A stretch of DNA of 64,000 nucleotides from positions 1,922,001 through 1,986,000 of the forward strand of contig CM072093.1 in the NCBI GenBank assembly GCA_036850905.1. Direction: 5' to 3'. This DNA is from Luffa acutangula (Eukaryota; Streptophyta; Magnoliopsida; Cucurbitales; Cucurbitaceae). The notes under the pieces were generated by a model, which saw only the letters and a program-made list of their open reading frames with translations, had not been told where the DNA came from and ran no database searches. Positions 48,626 to 58,933 of the stretch are shown piece by piece; position 1 is the first letter of the stretch; every line of letters starts with the position of its first letter. Both the position numbers and the translations under genes were made by a program.

Positions 48626-51600
48626 ATGGAGAGGCAGGGTAAAGATGACATCCATGACTGCACAATTAAGCTGGTTCTTATTTCCATTCTTAATTTCTTA
48701 TTCATTTTTTTTTGTAAACAAGTTTATGAAATAATGTTAGATCTAAGGTGTTGGGGTCCGATGACAGAGGGTAAATCCTAAAAAACAGAGAGACAAGGTG
48801 TACATTGGCTGTGGAGCTGGATTTGGAGGCGATAGGCCAACAGCAGCTCTTAAATTGCTTCAGAGGGTCAAGGACCTAAACTATCTCGTACTTGAATGCC
48901 TAGCAGAACGCACTCTTGCAGATCGCTATCAAATTATGTCGTCTGGTGGTGATGGTTATGATTCAAGGAGTATGTCCACGTTTAATAATCATATTTAGCC
49001 CCCTTTCTTTTGAAAAAAAAAAATCTTTCTCATATTCATATTCTTGAAAGTTCCTAATATTGTTAGGATGGTAGTTTTTTTTGTTAAGAAGCTGGCAAAT
49101 GGTTCCTTACATTTGTTGGTAGTGTACTAGTATTACTAAAAATATTAAAGCTCCTTTCTATATATTGACATTTGTAAACAGTGGATCTGGTAAAATATTG
49201 TTGCCTCTTTTGTGCAAGTGCAACAATATTGTTATTCCATGCTGCGTTCAGATTGCTATCTGACACATCATTTTGCCCTTATGTCCGGTTCAAAGGTACT
49301 TTGAATCCAAGTATTTTGAAATGATGCAAAGACCAGTTACCTTGCTATGATGGCATTTCATAAACACTCATTTTAAGACATCATCTTTCCATTTACTAGC
49401 TGGATCTGATGTTATGAACCACCAAGAAGTTAGTTGGTCTTTTATGACTAGTTCCTGATTGAGTTTTCTCGCTCATTACGCTAATTTCCCTGGATGTTAT
49501 TTTGTAACAAATTCTACCAACTATAATGGGTTGAGCAAAAGGGAAGTATTGTATTGAAATATACTAGAATTTTACCCAAGAAGGTTTCTCCATGATCAGT
49601 TATTGAACTTCAATCTCAGTATACATTTTCTTAAATTGTATTTCCATTAATACCTTTGATGATAAGTCGATTTTTGCAAGCTTTTCGGTGTTTTGTTCTT
49701 GACTATTATTTGAATTACTCTATAGTTGCAGATTGGATGAAATTACTTCTTCCTTTGGCTGTGAAGAAAAATATTTGCATTATTACCAACATGGGTGCAA
49801 GTAAGATATTAAAGTCTGAATGAGTTTCAAATTCTTATTCTGCTTAGTTTCGATTGGTGGTGGTGAATTACTTATCTATCATCTCTCCTTTTCTTTCTTG
49901 GGTAGTGGACCCCACTGGGGCTCAGCAAAATGTTATAGAAATAGCAAGCAGTCTGGGGTTGAGTGTTTCAGTTGCAGTTGCATATGAGGTTTCAGTAAAA
50001 GAACCAGGTAATTGTTTTTTATTATTTTCAGAGGTTTGAATGGATTGTCTGTCCAGTAAGGATTGATTTCCAAGAATTGTTGTCTCGTCTTCCCAAATGG
50101 TGGCCAAATATACAAGTAAGTTAAATATTCCGTATCAGTACTCTTACATACCAAATTTTGAGCACTTCAGGTCATGATAGAAACACGGTTGTTTATTGTA
50201 TACTCAGGTTTAGGATCCTCAACTGAAGTGCATTTCTCTTTAGCTTTATTGTCAGTTGAAAATAGTGATATTCCCCTCCAGCATATCAGCAGCAAAATTA
50301 AGTTCTTTTTCCCAGTTGATATTGTACAGCATGACTTCACAAAATATAAATTACAAACCAACAGTGGTAGTTTTTGTATATGGCAGCCACTTAGACACTA
50401 TTCTTTTCCTCTTTTTTTTCCTTATCGTTATCTTACTTCTAAAGGTGGAGCTCATCGTTGGTTTGATCAATGAAAGGCATTAGCACATATCTGGGAGCAG
50501 CTCCTATTGTTGAGTGTCTGGAAAAGTACCATCCAAATGTCATAATTACTTCCCGAGTTGCAGATGCTGCCCTATTCTTGGCTCCTATGGTAGGAAGTGA
50601 TTTCTGCATGATGTCGGCACAGTCTTTTAGAAGAGATTCATACTTATGTTTTTTTTTTCAATATAACTTTTGTTACCTTTAGAAGCAATGCTATTTTAAA
50701 GGAGAATAGTAAGCACTTTATAGAAGTTGCCCAGTGCCTCCTTAAGTGGAGGCAGAACTTTATGCATTTTAGGGGTTTCGGCCTCTCTTTTGGGCTTCAA
50801 CCAAGGAGTTACAGAAAGATCTCCAATTGATTGTGATAGAAGAAATGTTGTAAGAATTAGTTGAACAACGCATCTAATATTATATGTAGTTGGGACGGAG
50901 ATAAAGAATATCAGAGAGATGGATTGTATTCATTGTTTTAGAGAAAATAGTGAAGTTAGTGATGATCATATTGGTAGTCTGGCTTACTTCATGCTATCAT
51001 GAGTTACGTTTTATCATAGCAAGAATTTCAACTCCATACTTTAGGATGTTTTGAAGTATTTCTCAGACAATGACTCAATGACAATGTGACATATATTTAG
51101 GTCTATGAACTTGGTTGGAACTGGGATGATTTTCCACGGCTAGCACAGGGAATGCTGGCTGGTCATCTTCTGGAATGTGGCTGTCAACTTACGGGGGGAT
51201 ACTTTATGCATCCAGGTCCACTTCTCCTTCCTACCCACTCAAACCCCAATTCTTTGTCTATGGAGCATGGAACTCGTAGTTTGGCTATACTATTCGAATG
51301 ATCTTTAAATGTTCTCTTCTGTAGGAGACAAGCATAGAAGCATGTCTTTCCAACAACTTCTGGATATATCACTGCCTTATGCTGAAATCGAGTGTGATGG
51401 AAAAGTCTGTGTAGCCAAGGCAGACGAGACTGGAGGTCTTTTGAATTTCAGTACATGTGCTGAACAACTTCTGTATGAGGTCGGTGATCCATCGGCTTAT
51501 ATCACCCCTGATATGGTATGTTAGATGTTTCACAGAACTACTTTTGATGGATATTGAATACAAAAGCAAAATTCAAACGTAGCTGGTTGTGAATGCAGGC

Positions 51601-54600
51601 GGTTGACTTCAGCAATGTTTCATTCTGCTCTATATCCAGCTCTAAAGTTTTTTGTTCTGGAGCAAAACCATCTATACAAGGAGTGCCCGAGAAACTGTTG
51701 CAGTTGGCTCCAAAGGTATTTATTTCTGTCATGAATATCTAAGAATTTTAACAGATGGATTCGGTCCATTTGCTTCGGAGTCTAGGAGTGACAAATGCCT
51801 GGAAGATCAGGAGATTAACCTTAATTTGAACATCGGGGATTGGTTTTAAGTAAACTAAGGGATCAGTTTTTTTTTTTTTTTTTTTTTTTAATCACAAAGA
51901 AACTATAACAAGGTTAACTTCCCAAAGAAACTATAACAAGGTTAGATAATTTTAGATCAAGTCGCAAGTATACAAACAGAGAGTACATATAGAAGTCTGG
52001 CCAAACTGTTCTGCTGCTAATGACACTTCTTGAGAAAAGTGAACTATACCCCTGTCATCGCCAAACTTTACCCACGGTCCAGTCTGACAGTTAGAAACCT
52101 CAACTGCCTCATGCCTTGCTAGCAATATTGTTGGAAAGCCAGTCCAAACCCTCGTATAGACCCTCTCCAGACGTTGCACATGTGCTCTGGATGTACCAGT
52201 GGCGTTGACGGAGTGAGTGAAGACCAAGCTTGTTGGTTATTTCAGCAGCATTCATCGCATTGGGAAGATCTTGCTTGTTGGCAAATACGAGCAACACAGC
52301 ATCTCTTAGTTCATCCTCATTCAACATTCTGTGCAACTCATCTCTTGCCTCAACAACACGACCCCTGTCTTTGCTAATAACAACAAAAATAAGACCCTCT
52401 GTGTTTTGGAAGCAATGCCTCCAAAGTGGACGAATTTTGTCCTGACCACCAACATCCCATACGGTGAAGCTGATGTTCTTATATTCGACTGTCTCCACAT
52501 TAAATCCAATTGTAGGAATGGTTGTGACAATTTCTCCGAGCTTGAGCTTGTACAAGATCGTGGTCTTACCGGCAGCGTCAAGACCAACCATCAAAATGAG
52601 CATCTCTTTCTTGGCGAAAAGCCTGCTAAAGAGTTTGGTGAAGGTCAACCCCATTTCAAGTTTGCGTTAGCTGCTATCTCTATTTGTCTGAGGAGTGGAG
52701 TTGGAAAATGGCGCAGAAAGGTCACGCTGTGGAAAGCTCTGAATGGGAGGACCGAAGTAAACTAAGGGATCAGTAGGAAGACCTAGAGGGTGTTTTTTTT
52801 TCCTTGACAAATTATATATGGAAATATGCACAAATATTAGACTATTAGAGTAAAAACTTTCCAACTTGGAAAACTTTAACTAACTGCTCAGCTAATTCCA
52901 ACACGTTGATGACTAGCTGGAAAATATTTTAGGATCGCAAAAAAGTTTAAGGAAACCTTGCAGAATTTATGCTTTTCCATTAATCTTCACTCATGGAAGA
53001 GCAGGCTCAGTGTTCCCTGGGCATGATGAGAGGCAATGTTGCCTATTCATCTTTGGGCTGACTAGAGTGAACTTAACAAAGCAAATGAGATATTCTCCTG
53101 GAGAAATTTATTGTTTTTATCTTCGGTTGCTAATTCTGAATTTGACATATCAGGACCGTGGATGGAAAGGATGGGGTGAGATATCTTATGGGGGACGTGA
53201 ATGTGTTCTACGCGCTAAAGCTGCAGAATATCTGGTAATTCAATAGACAGCTTTCACATTGTATCACTATAATTTTCTATCTTTGACATTTTGTATAATT
53301 TTGATTCATATTGGCTTCTTGAAATGACTATTGGTGCTGTGTTTAAGCAAATTAAGACCTAAACACGACTAGTTTATCCCACTTTTATCGTTTTTCCTTT
53401 CATAGGTTCGGTCGTGGATGGAAGAAGTATTGAATGATGTTAATCAGCATATAGTTTCTTATATAATTGGACTTGACAGCCTTAAAGCATCCAGCAATAG
53501 TAGCAATAGTGTTGAAGATATTAGGTTACGCATGGATGGATTATTCGAGCAGAAGGATCATGCTCTCCTGTTTGTTAGAGAATTTACAGCGTTATACACA
53601 AATGGGCCAGCTGGTGGCGGTGGCATCAGGTAGATGCACGCACATAATTACCCTTTCTTTAACATGACACTCTGGAATCTGTTTATATTAGTTATTTGCT
53701 TCATATTCATGATTGTTTTTATTATCTGGTCATTGATACTGTATGCAAACCTTTCTTCACAGAAGTTCTCTGAAGTTTGAGTTTTTTTAGTTAAGCTTGA
53801 AGGATAGTGAAATGATTGTGAACATATCGTACTTACCTCGAAGACAACTTTGGGAGATTAGGATGATTAGACGATCCAAATGAGTAATATGTGGAAAACA
53901 TGTTTATTTACATTGTAGTACAAACATCCAAATCATTTATATTAACCAGACTTGTTGTAATATATATATATATATATATATATATTACTTTTTTTTTTTT
54001 TACAGAAAACGAAATTTTTCATTGAATAAATGGAAAAGACTAAAGTTCAAGGATACAAATTTTGTAAATGAGTGAAATAAGAATCAAGAACTAAACGGAT
54101 ACAGAAGGAGCAAAAAAGCAACCCAATAAAGAACAAGTAACTCAAAAGAAACTCCAACAAAAAAACCTTAAAAGACTTTAGTCTTTTTTTTTTTTCAAAA
54201 AAATACTTTAGTCTTAAAGAGCCTTAGAAGTAAAAAATAACACAGAAGGCTGCCCCCTGAAAACTGCCCAAAAGGCCATAAAAAAACTAGAAGAAAGCGC
54301 CTCCAAGGCAACAAGAAAACACACAACAGACCATCAAAAACTTCTTTTTTTTTTTTGGGTAAGAAACTGAACTTTCATTGGACAGATGAAAGAGCATACA
54401 AAAAACAAGCCCAGAGCAATGGGAGTCCAAAACTAGCTAAAAAAGACACCTCCAAAGCATCAGAAAACAAGAGGCGAAAACACCAAGAAAACAACAGATA
54501 AACAAGCTTCAACAACCAACAACAAGCTTTGGAGAACCATGAAGAAGAGGGTGAACAACCAACGACAGCCCAAAACCCCTTAAAAACAACACTAATAGTC

Positions 54601-56862
54601 AAGGAGAAGAAGCTGCAAAAGTATGCCCGAACATTGCTTCCAGCTGAAAACATGGGAGGAATTTCACGAATCTCAAGGCCACAAGCTTTAATAAGAGAAG
54701 CAAATTTGCTTGGTACACTGAAGAAGGAGGATGAAGAATCTCAATATCACATTCCTGAAATAAAGAATCTAGATCTTCAAAACCAAAATCTTTAACCACA
54801 ATATCATCGGTGTTGTTTTTCGTAGGCTGTAAGATAGATTCCACACTACTTAGGTTGACGTCAAATTCAACATCAGAATCATCTTAATGATGTGATGGAG
54901 AATGAGAAGATGTAGGGTTTTTTGTCCTGTGAATGAGTTCTTTGGTGAAAGGCAGAATCGGATTTTGTTGGGGAAAAAACTTGTTGACAACAAAGTCGAG
55001 CAAATGTAGATAAGGTATGAGTGACAGTTTGATTAACAAATGAGACCAAAAGACTTGAAGCATTTTCTTCAACAACGTCTAGATTCATAGAAATAAACTC
55101 ACGGGTTGGAGGGGTAGAAGGAGATGGTAATTTTCATTGAGTATAGGATAAAGGTTAAGCTGCAAAACTGCAATAAATCAATTATTCACAATCGCTTTGA
55201 GGACTCTAAAAACCTAAGTGATTCATTAAAGGACCTCTCTTGTCCTCAAAAGGTGGACAAGCATGGGAACAGATTCATTTTGAACTGCAGAACTACATTT
55301 TACGTGACAATGACATGAAAAATCATTTATATTAACCAGACTGGTTGAAAATATAGAAAACATGTTTATTTACATATTGGTCCATCTTTGTTCTAGAACT
55401 GCATTTTACCTCACAGTGACATGATTTTGTCCTATTTTGAATTGCAGCACTGGGTACAAGAAAGAAATTGTGCTTGAAAAACAATTGGTACCTCTCTCTT
55501 TTTCTCTCATTCTATTTCAATTTCTCCATCGTGTTTAATTCACAAATCTTGATTCTTAAATATTGTCTTGATCTCATTATCATTTGTTTCTTTGTGAGGG
55601 TACTAGAATGATATTAGAAAGGCAGTAAATGTATAATAGTAAATAGCTAGGGAGTCTTGGTTGTGCCTTGGTTATAAATATGGAAGTTAGGGAGCCTTGA
55701 CGCCATCTTTGATTGTTCCTTTCCAGCCAAACACGCCTTTGCCACCAGTAATAGCTTCCATCCGCCTCCTCTTTGGTTCTTTCTTCATCTTTAAGTTGCA
55801 GCCAAACATGCATTTTGAGAGCATGTTTTGTGAGCACACCTTGAGGACAAGGTGTCTTTGAAGGGTGGAATAATGTGAGGGTCCTAGTATGATATAATTG
55901 AGGAATAGTATTGGAAGGGTAGTAAGGGTATAATAGTAAATAGCTAGGGAGCCTTGGTTGTGCCTTGGTTATAAATAAGGAAGTTAGGGAACCTTAGAGA
56001 TCTGAAGAATTTTGGTATGGTCTCATAGTGGGACTTTAGGTGAGAGTTAGCTCTCTTGAAAGGCTATCGTTATATTGTAATTGTGTTTTGTTATTGAAAT
56101 ATATTAGTGGTTTTGTTAATTTGGATACCTAACATTCTTCTTTTTTTTTTTTTTTTTTTTGTGACAATAGTGAATTCATTAGAATAGCCTACCTCTCTCT
56201 CTTTTGTTTCCATAATGAGCTTTTCCCATCCTTCATTATTCAGTTTCTTTTCCACTTGATGGTTTTTAAATTAGGTTGGGCGCGAACATATTTTCTGGCA
56301 AACCGGAGTGAAGTGCATCGAACCAGTAAAACTAGACAGTCAACCAACAGATTTTCGAAATGATCCAGAGGAAGCACGTTCTTCACCCCGAGTAACGTTG
56401 CCTTGTTCGATATCTGCTTATGCAGACACCCCTTGTACAGGCTTCTCCCCACCAGAAACTGGCGATTCCCCTATTCCATCTGGCCAGAAGATTGCTCTTT
56501 ACAATGTAGCCCATAGCAGAGCTGGAGACAAAGGGAATGACTTAAACTTCTCTGTCATTCCTCATTATCCTTCTGACATTGAGCGGTTGAAGATGATCGT
56601 CACGCCCGAATGGGTGAAGGGAGTTCTCTCGTCGCTGCAAAATTCAACTCCATTTCCCGATTCGGATGCTGATAGGAAGAGAGACGAGTGGATGGATGAA
56701 CATGTGAACGTCGAAATATACGAAGTTAAAGGTATCCATTCTTTGAATGTTGTTGTTCGTAACATTCTAGATGGTGGCGTAAATTGCTCTCGGAGAATCG
56801 ATCGCCATGGAAAGACGATATCGGATCTCATCTTGAACCAGCAAGTTGTTTTGCCACCATAG
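48626..56862 (+). CDS. AtuA-family (DUF1446) protein
   Basis: Member of the family named after Pseudomonas AtuA (acyclic terpene utilisation); the plant role is unknown. Thirteen + exons: 48626-48673, 48768-48969, 49726-49800, 49906-50007, 50208-50366 (uncertain), 50477-50589, 51101-51215, 51325-51515, 51599-51715, 53154-53234, 53406-53629, 55448-55487 and 56275-56862; 684 residues. The N-terminal domain has YIGCGAGFGGDRPTAALKLL, NYLVLECLAERTLADRY, ISTYLGAAPIVECLEKY, NVIITSRVADAALFLAPM, ECGCQLTGGYFMHPG and a glycine-rich NGPAGGGGIS. The C-terminal domain (about residues 560-680) has IALYNVAHSRAGDKGNDLNF. Exon 5 is the weak point. Its frame is open and phases fit, but the 53 residues are not family-like, and an in-frame TGA just upstream forces exon 6 to start at 50477. 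Introns carry the ARF retrogene, LINE-like DNA and an LTR element. Confidence 0.9.
51848..52774 (-). mobile_element. Processed ARF1 retrocopy with target-site duplications
   Basis: The insert is bounded by a perfect 20-bp direct repeat aagtaaactaagggatcagt (51848-51867 and 52755-52774). A T-run (51867-51889) at the left is the poly(A) tail of a minus-strand mRNA copy. The insert holds a 3' UTR, an intronless ORF and a 5' UTR of about 100 bp. Poly(A) tail, no introns and a long target duplication show LINE-mediated retroposition. It lies in the intron between exons 9 and 10 of the AtuA-family gene, antisense to it. Confidence 0.93.
52109..52654 (-). CDS. ADP-ribosylation factor, ARF1 class, intact retrogene
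   Basis: Predicted small GTPase for COPI coat recruitment at Golgi membranes. The intronless ORF has 181 residues, the family's exact length. Gly2 for myristoylation (MGLTFTKLF) is kept. Also kept are the P-loop GLDAAGKT (24-31), switch I with TIPTIGFNVE, DVGGQDK (67-73), NKQD (126-129) and CATSG (159-163). Compared with plant ARF1 as I remember it, it has unusual residues at Leu19, Cys81, Glu86, Ile93, Lys95, Gly98 and Asn141. Ile93 replaces a conserved aspartate in the VVDSNDR stretch. There is no stop or frameshift. Ordinary plant ARF1 genes contain introns, so this is a retrogene. Expression is unknown; promoter sequence would have to come from its 5' UTR or the host intron. Function could be kept, altered or lost. 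Confidence 0.9.
   Translation of the reverse strand: MGLTFTKLFSRLFAKKEMLILMVGLDAAGKTTILYKLKLGEIVTTIPTIGFNVETVEYKNISFTVWDVGGQDKIRPLWRHCFQNTEGLIFVVISKDRGRVVEARDELHRMLNEDELRDAVLLVFANKQDLPNAMNAAEITNKLGLHSLRQRHWYIQSTCATSGEGLYEGLDWLSNNIASKA
53931..55342. mobile_element. Retroposon-type insertion in an AtuA-gene intron
   Basis: A 22-bp direct repeat (starts aatcatttatattaaccaga, ends ct) lies at 53931-53952 and 55321-55342. Between them are T-runs at about 53991-54002, 54185-54195 and 54343-54356. After the third comes gggtaagaaactgaactttc, like the LINE tail at 37998. The rest has no clear RT. Two or more nested LINE-derived inserts are likely. A neighbouring duplication (55283-55317 versus 55397-55430, both with acattttac/gcattttac and tgacatga) complicates the right edge. 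Confidence 0.5.
55588..56139 (+). mobile_element. Internally deleted LTR retrotransposon
   Basis: A 5-bp duplication TTCTT flanks it (55588-55592 and 56135-56139). The first LTR starts at 55593 (tgtgagggtactag) but is cut after about 110 bp. A complete 3' LTR runs 55874-56134, starting tgtgagggtcctag and ending gatacctaaca. The two share tataatagtaaatagctagg and tcttggttgtgccttggtta-like blocks. Between them lies a short internal remnant ending in aagggtggaataa, a purine-rich tract at the place of a polypurine tract. No coding domain remains. Confidence 0.75.
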
Positions 56863-57270
56863 TTTGGTGGTTTAAACAAAAGAGAGCTTAAATTTATGAA
56901 GCAGAAGGTTCTAATAGACAATAGGTATCTTGCCTTCTCCTGTTGGATTACTTTATCTATTGCCCACCACCACCAGAGCTTCTAAACTCTTTTAACTTTT
57001 GCAATTATATTTATGGTTTCCTTAAAACTCCAGATGTTGGGTTTATCATTCAATATATTCTCACATTTCTCTTTGCTTGTAGATTTAGTCATTTAGACAT
57101 AATTAAGGATTTCTTCTTCTTTTTGTTTCCTCTTTTTTATGTAATGTAGAATTGTTTCTCTAAAGTCATGGTATTAGGAATAAATTTAATCAGGTCTATC
57201 TTTGGTTTAACTTTTCAAGTGTTTAATTTTGAAAAAAAAAAAGAAAGAAAAGGACCAAAATTCTAGTGTT

Positions 57271-57486
57271 TGGTCACCACTAGAAAATGACTTGTTAAAA
57301 AACGAGATTGAATAACAAACCATTTTGAGGGAAACACGACATCAGTTTTTAAAAAAGAGTTAGTATATAATAACTTGTGTATAAAAACACTTATGAGAAA
57401 ATGAAACCAATCATATGAGTAATTAAATTCTAAACAATTTTTATACAAGATGTTTAAAAGAAAGTTCATTCTCGAAAAAACATTTA
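57271..57486 (-). repeat. Dispersed 220-bp repeat, copy 2
   Basis: It is the reverse-complement relative of 14764-14983, sharing gtataaaaattgtttagaat and gtgtttttatacacaag. It is non-coding. Confidence 0.7.
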
Positions 57487-57877
57487 AACTAAAAAGGTAC
57501 TCTGAACGTGGTGGTGCATTATTGATATAAAAAGAAAAATTATTTAGTTTGTTTTTTTTTAGTAGTATTCTTTTATATATTGTCATTTTTAGATTTTATG
57601 TAAAGTTTTAAGAAAAAATAGGTAATTCAAGAGTTTGATTGTAGCAAAATCTTATTGTAGCAAAATCTTAGAGTTCAGGAGTGACTTGTGCATTATGTGA
57701 TATTTAATAGCTTAGATTGTAAAATTTTCACAAATTTAGAAAGATCAATCAAATTGAAAGTTTGAAGGTGTGAAGTTTGACGTTTGTTATTTTCCCTTTG
57801 ATATATTATTGTTTTTGTTTTCTTTCCTTTTTTTACGTCAAGTTGCACTTCTATTCTATTTTTTTAAAAGTACAACA

Positions 57878-57960
57878 AATGTGGTATGAGGTTTTGAATC
57901 TTCAACCTACAGTGAAGGAGTACATGCCAATTAATGTTGATATTTGAGTTAATCCTCTCT
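57878..57960 (-). repeat. tRNA-derived SINE-like fragment
   Basis: On the minus strand it has attggcatgtactccttcac, then gtaggttgaagattcaaaac, a degenerate version of the family layout (gaattgacatgtac, then B box). Confidence 0.4.
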
Positions 57961-58176
57961 CGTTTTTTGTCCATCAAACAAATCTTTAGCTTAGATTTAA
58001 GTAATTCAAACTAAAATTATAAGCCTAGTTGAAAACGGAAAATGTATTCATCAGTCTTAAAATTAATATTGTATCATGTACATTCGAAAAATATCATTAC
58101 TTCTTTTGAAACTACTGGTTTATTTTCAATACCCTTCGAACCATCAATTCCAACTATTATGTCTTCAAGTCAACAT

Positions 58177-58270
58177 CGAGTATAACTCAACTACCATAAG
58201 ACTTGCTAAAGTACACTCTCGATTAAGAGGTCTAATGTTCGAATATTCTCATCTCAAATGCTGTTGAACT
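58177..58270 (+). repeat. tRNA-derived SINE-like fragment (+ arm of a pair)
   Basis: It begins gagtataactcaactaccat, then tacactctcgattaagaggt, then gttcgaatattctc, and ends tgctgttgaac. It forms an inverted pair with 58293-58377. Confidence 0.5.
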
Positions 58271-58292
58271 AATTTTTTCTTTTTTTTTATTT

Positions 58293-58377
58293 CAACAACA
58301 TTTAGGGATGGGAGATTCGAACTTTTTATTTCAAAGTGGTAGAAATACATGTCAATTACCGCTGAGTTATACTTGTT
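58293..58377 (-). repeat. tRNA-derived SINE-like element (- arm of a pair)
   Basis: On the minus strand: tataactcagcggtaattga, then catgtatttctaccac, then gttcgaatctcccatccc, then aaatgttgttgaa. The A-box-like taactcagcggt is the best tRNA match of the set. Confidence 0.6.
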
Positions 58378-58933
58378 TTGAAAATGGAAGAAAAAAATAT
58401 ATATATTACACCTTCATGTTCCGTTGTCAAATGCATCAGCTCGAAACTACGTCGTTTAAGAGATTCTAAACCCCGGGAAACGCTGTCCTTCCGTTGAACG
58501 AACTCAACGGCGAACCAGTCAGATAATCGAAGGCAAATGGCTTTCATCTCTCTCTTCCCTCCATTTTTCTCTCAAAAAATCTCCGATTCCTTCGAAATGG
58601 TCAACCGATCCGCCCTTCTTTCACTCAGAATCAAGCCATCTTGTCCGGAATCGAAGCTGATCCAACCACTGATTCAAAGCTCTCCGCGCCATTTGGATTC
58701 ACAGCCCCAAATCCATCATCATATGGTATATAAATCTGCTTTCGAACTTGATCCTTCGAAGCCATTCTTTCGTTCGCATTTGATTTCATATCTGGTAGAC
58801 GAGGCTTCGGACGGCTCGGGGTTTTAATTGCCCTAGTTTTTCTTGGTTTCTGGGGGTGGTTTTTATTTCTTCTCCTCAAGTTCTCGCGTCTCGGATCGAG
58901 TCGATCTTTTAAGAGAAGAGTAATTACCTCATA

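Larger units (their letters stand above)
56863..58933. other. Intergenic region between the AtuA-family gene and the LIM gene
   Basis: It contains the AtuA-gene 3' UTR, a dispersed repeat copy (57271-57486), SINE-like pieces and the LIM-gene leader (about 58.5-58.93 kb). Open frames in the leader region were examined and not accepted as genes. Confidence 0.5.

Noticed and set aside
52331..52765. + strand frame opposite the ARF retrogene
   Set aside because: It is the antisense of a clear, complete ARF reading frame.
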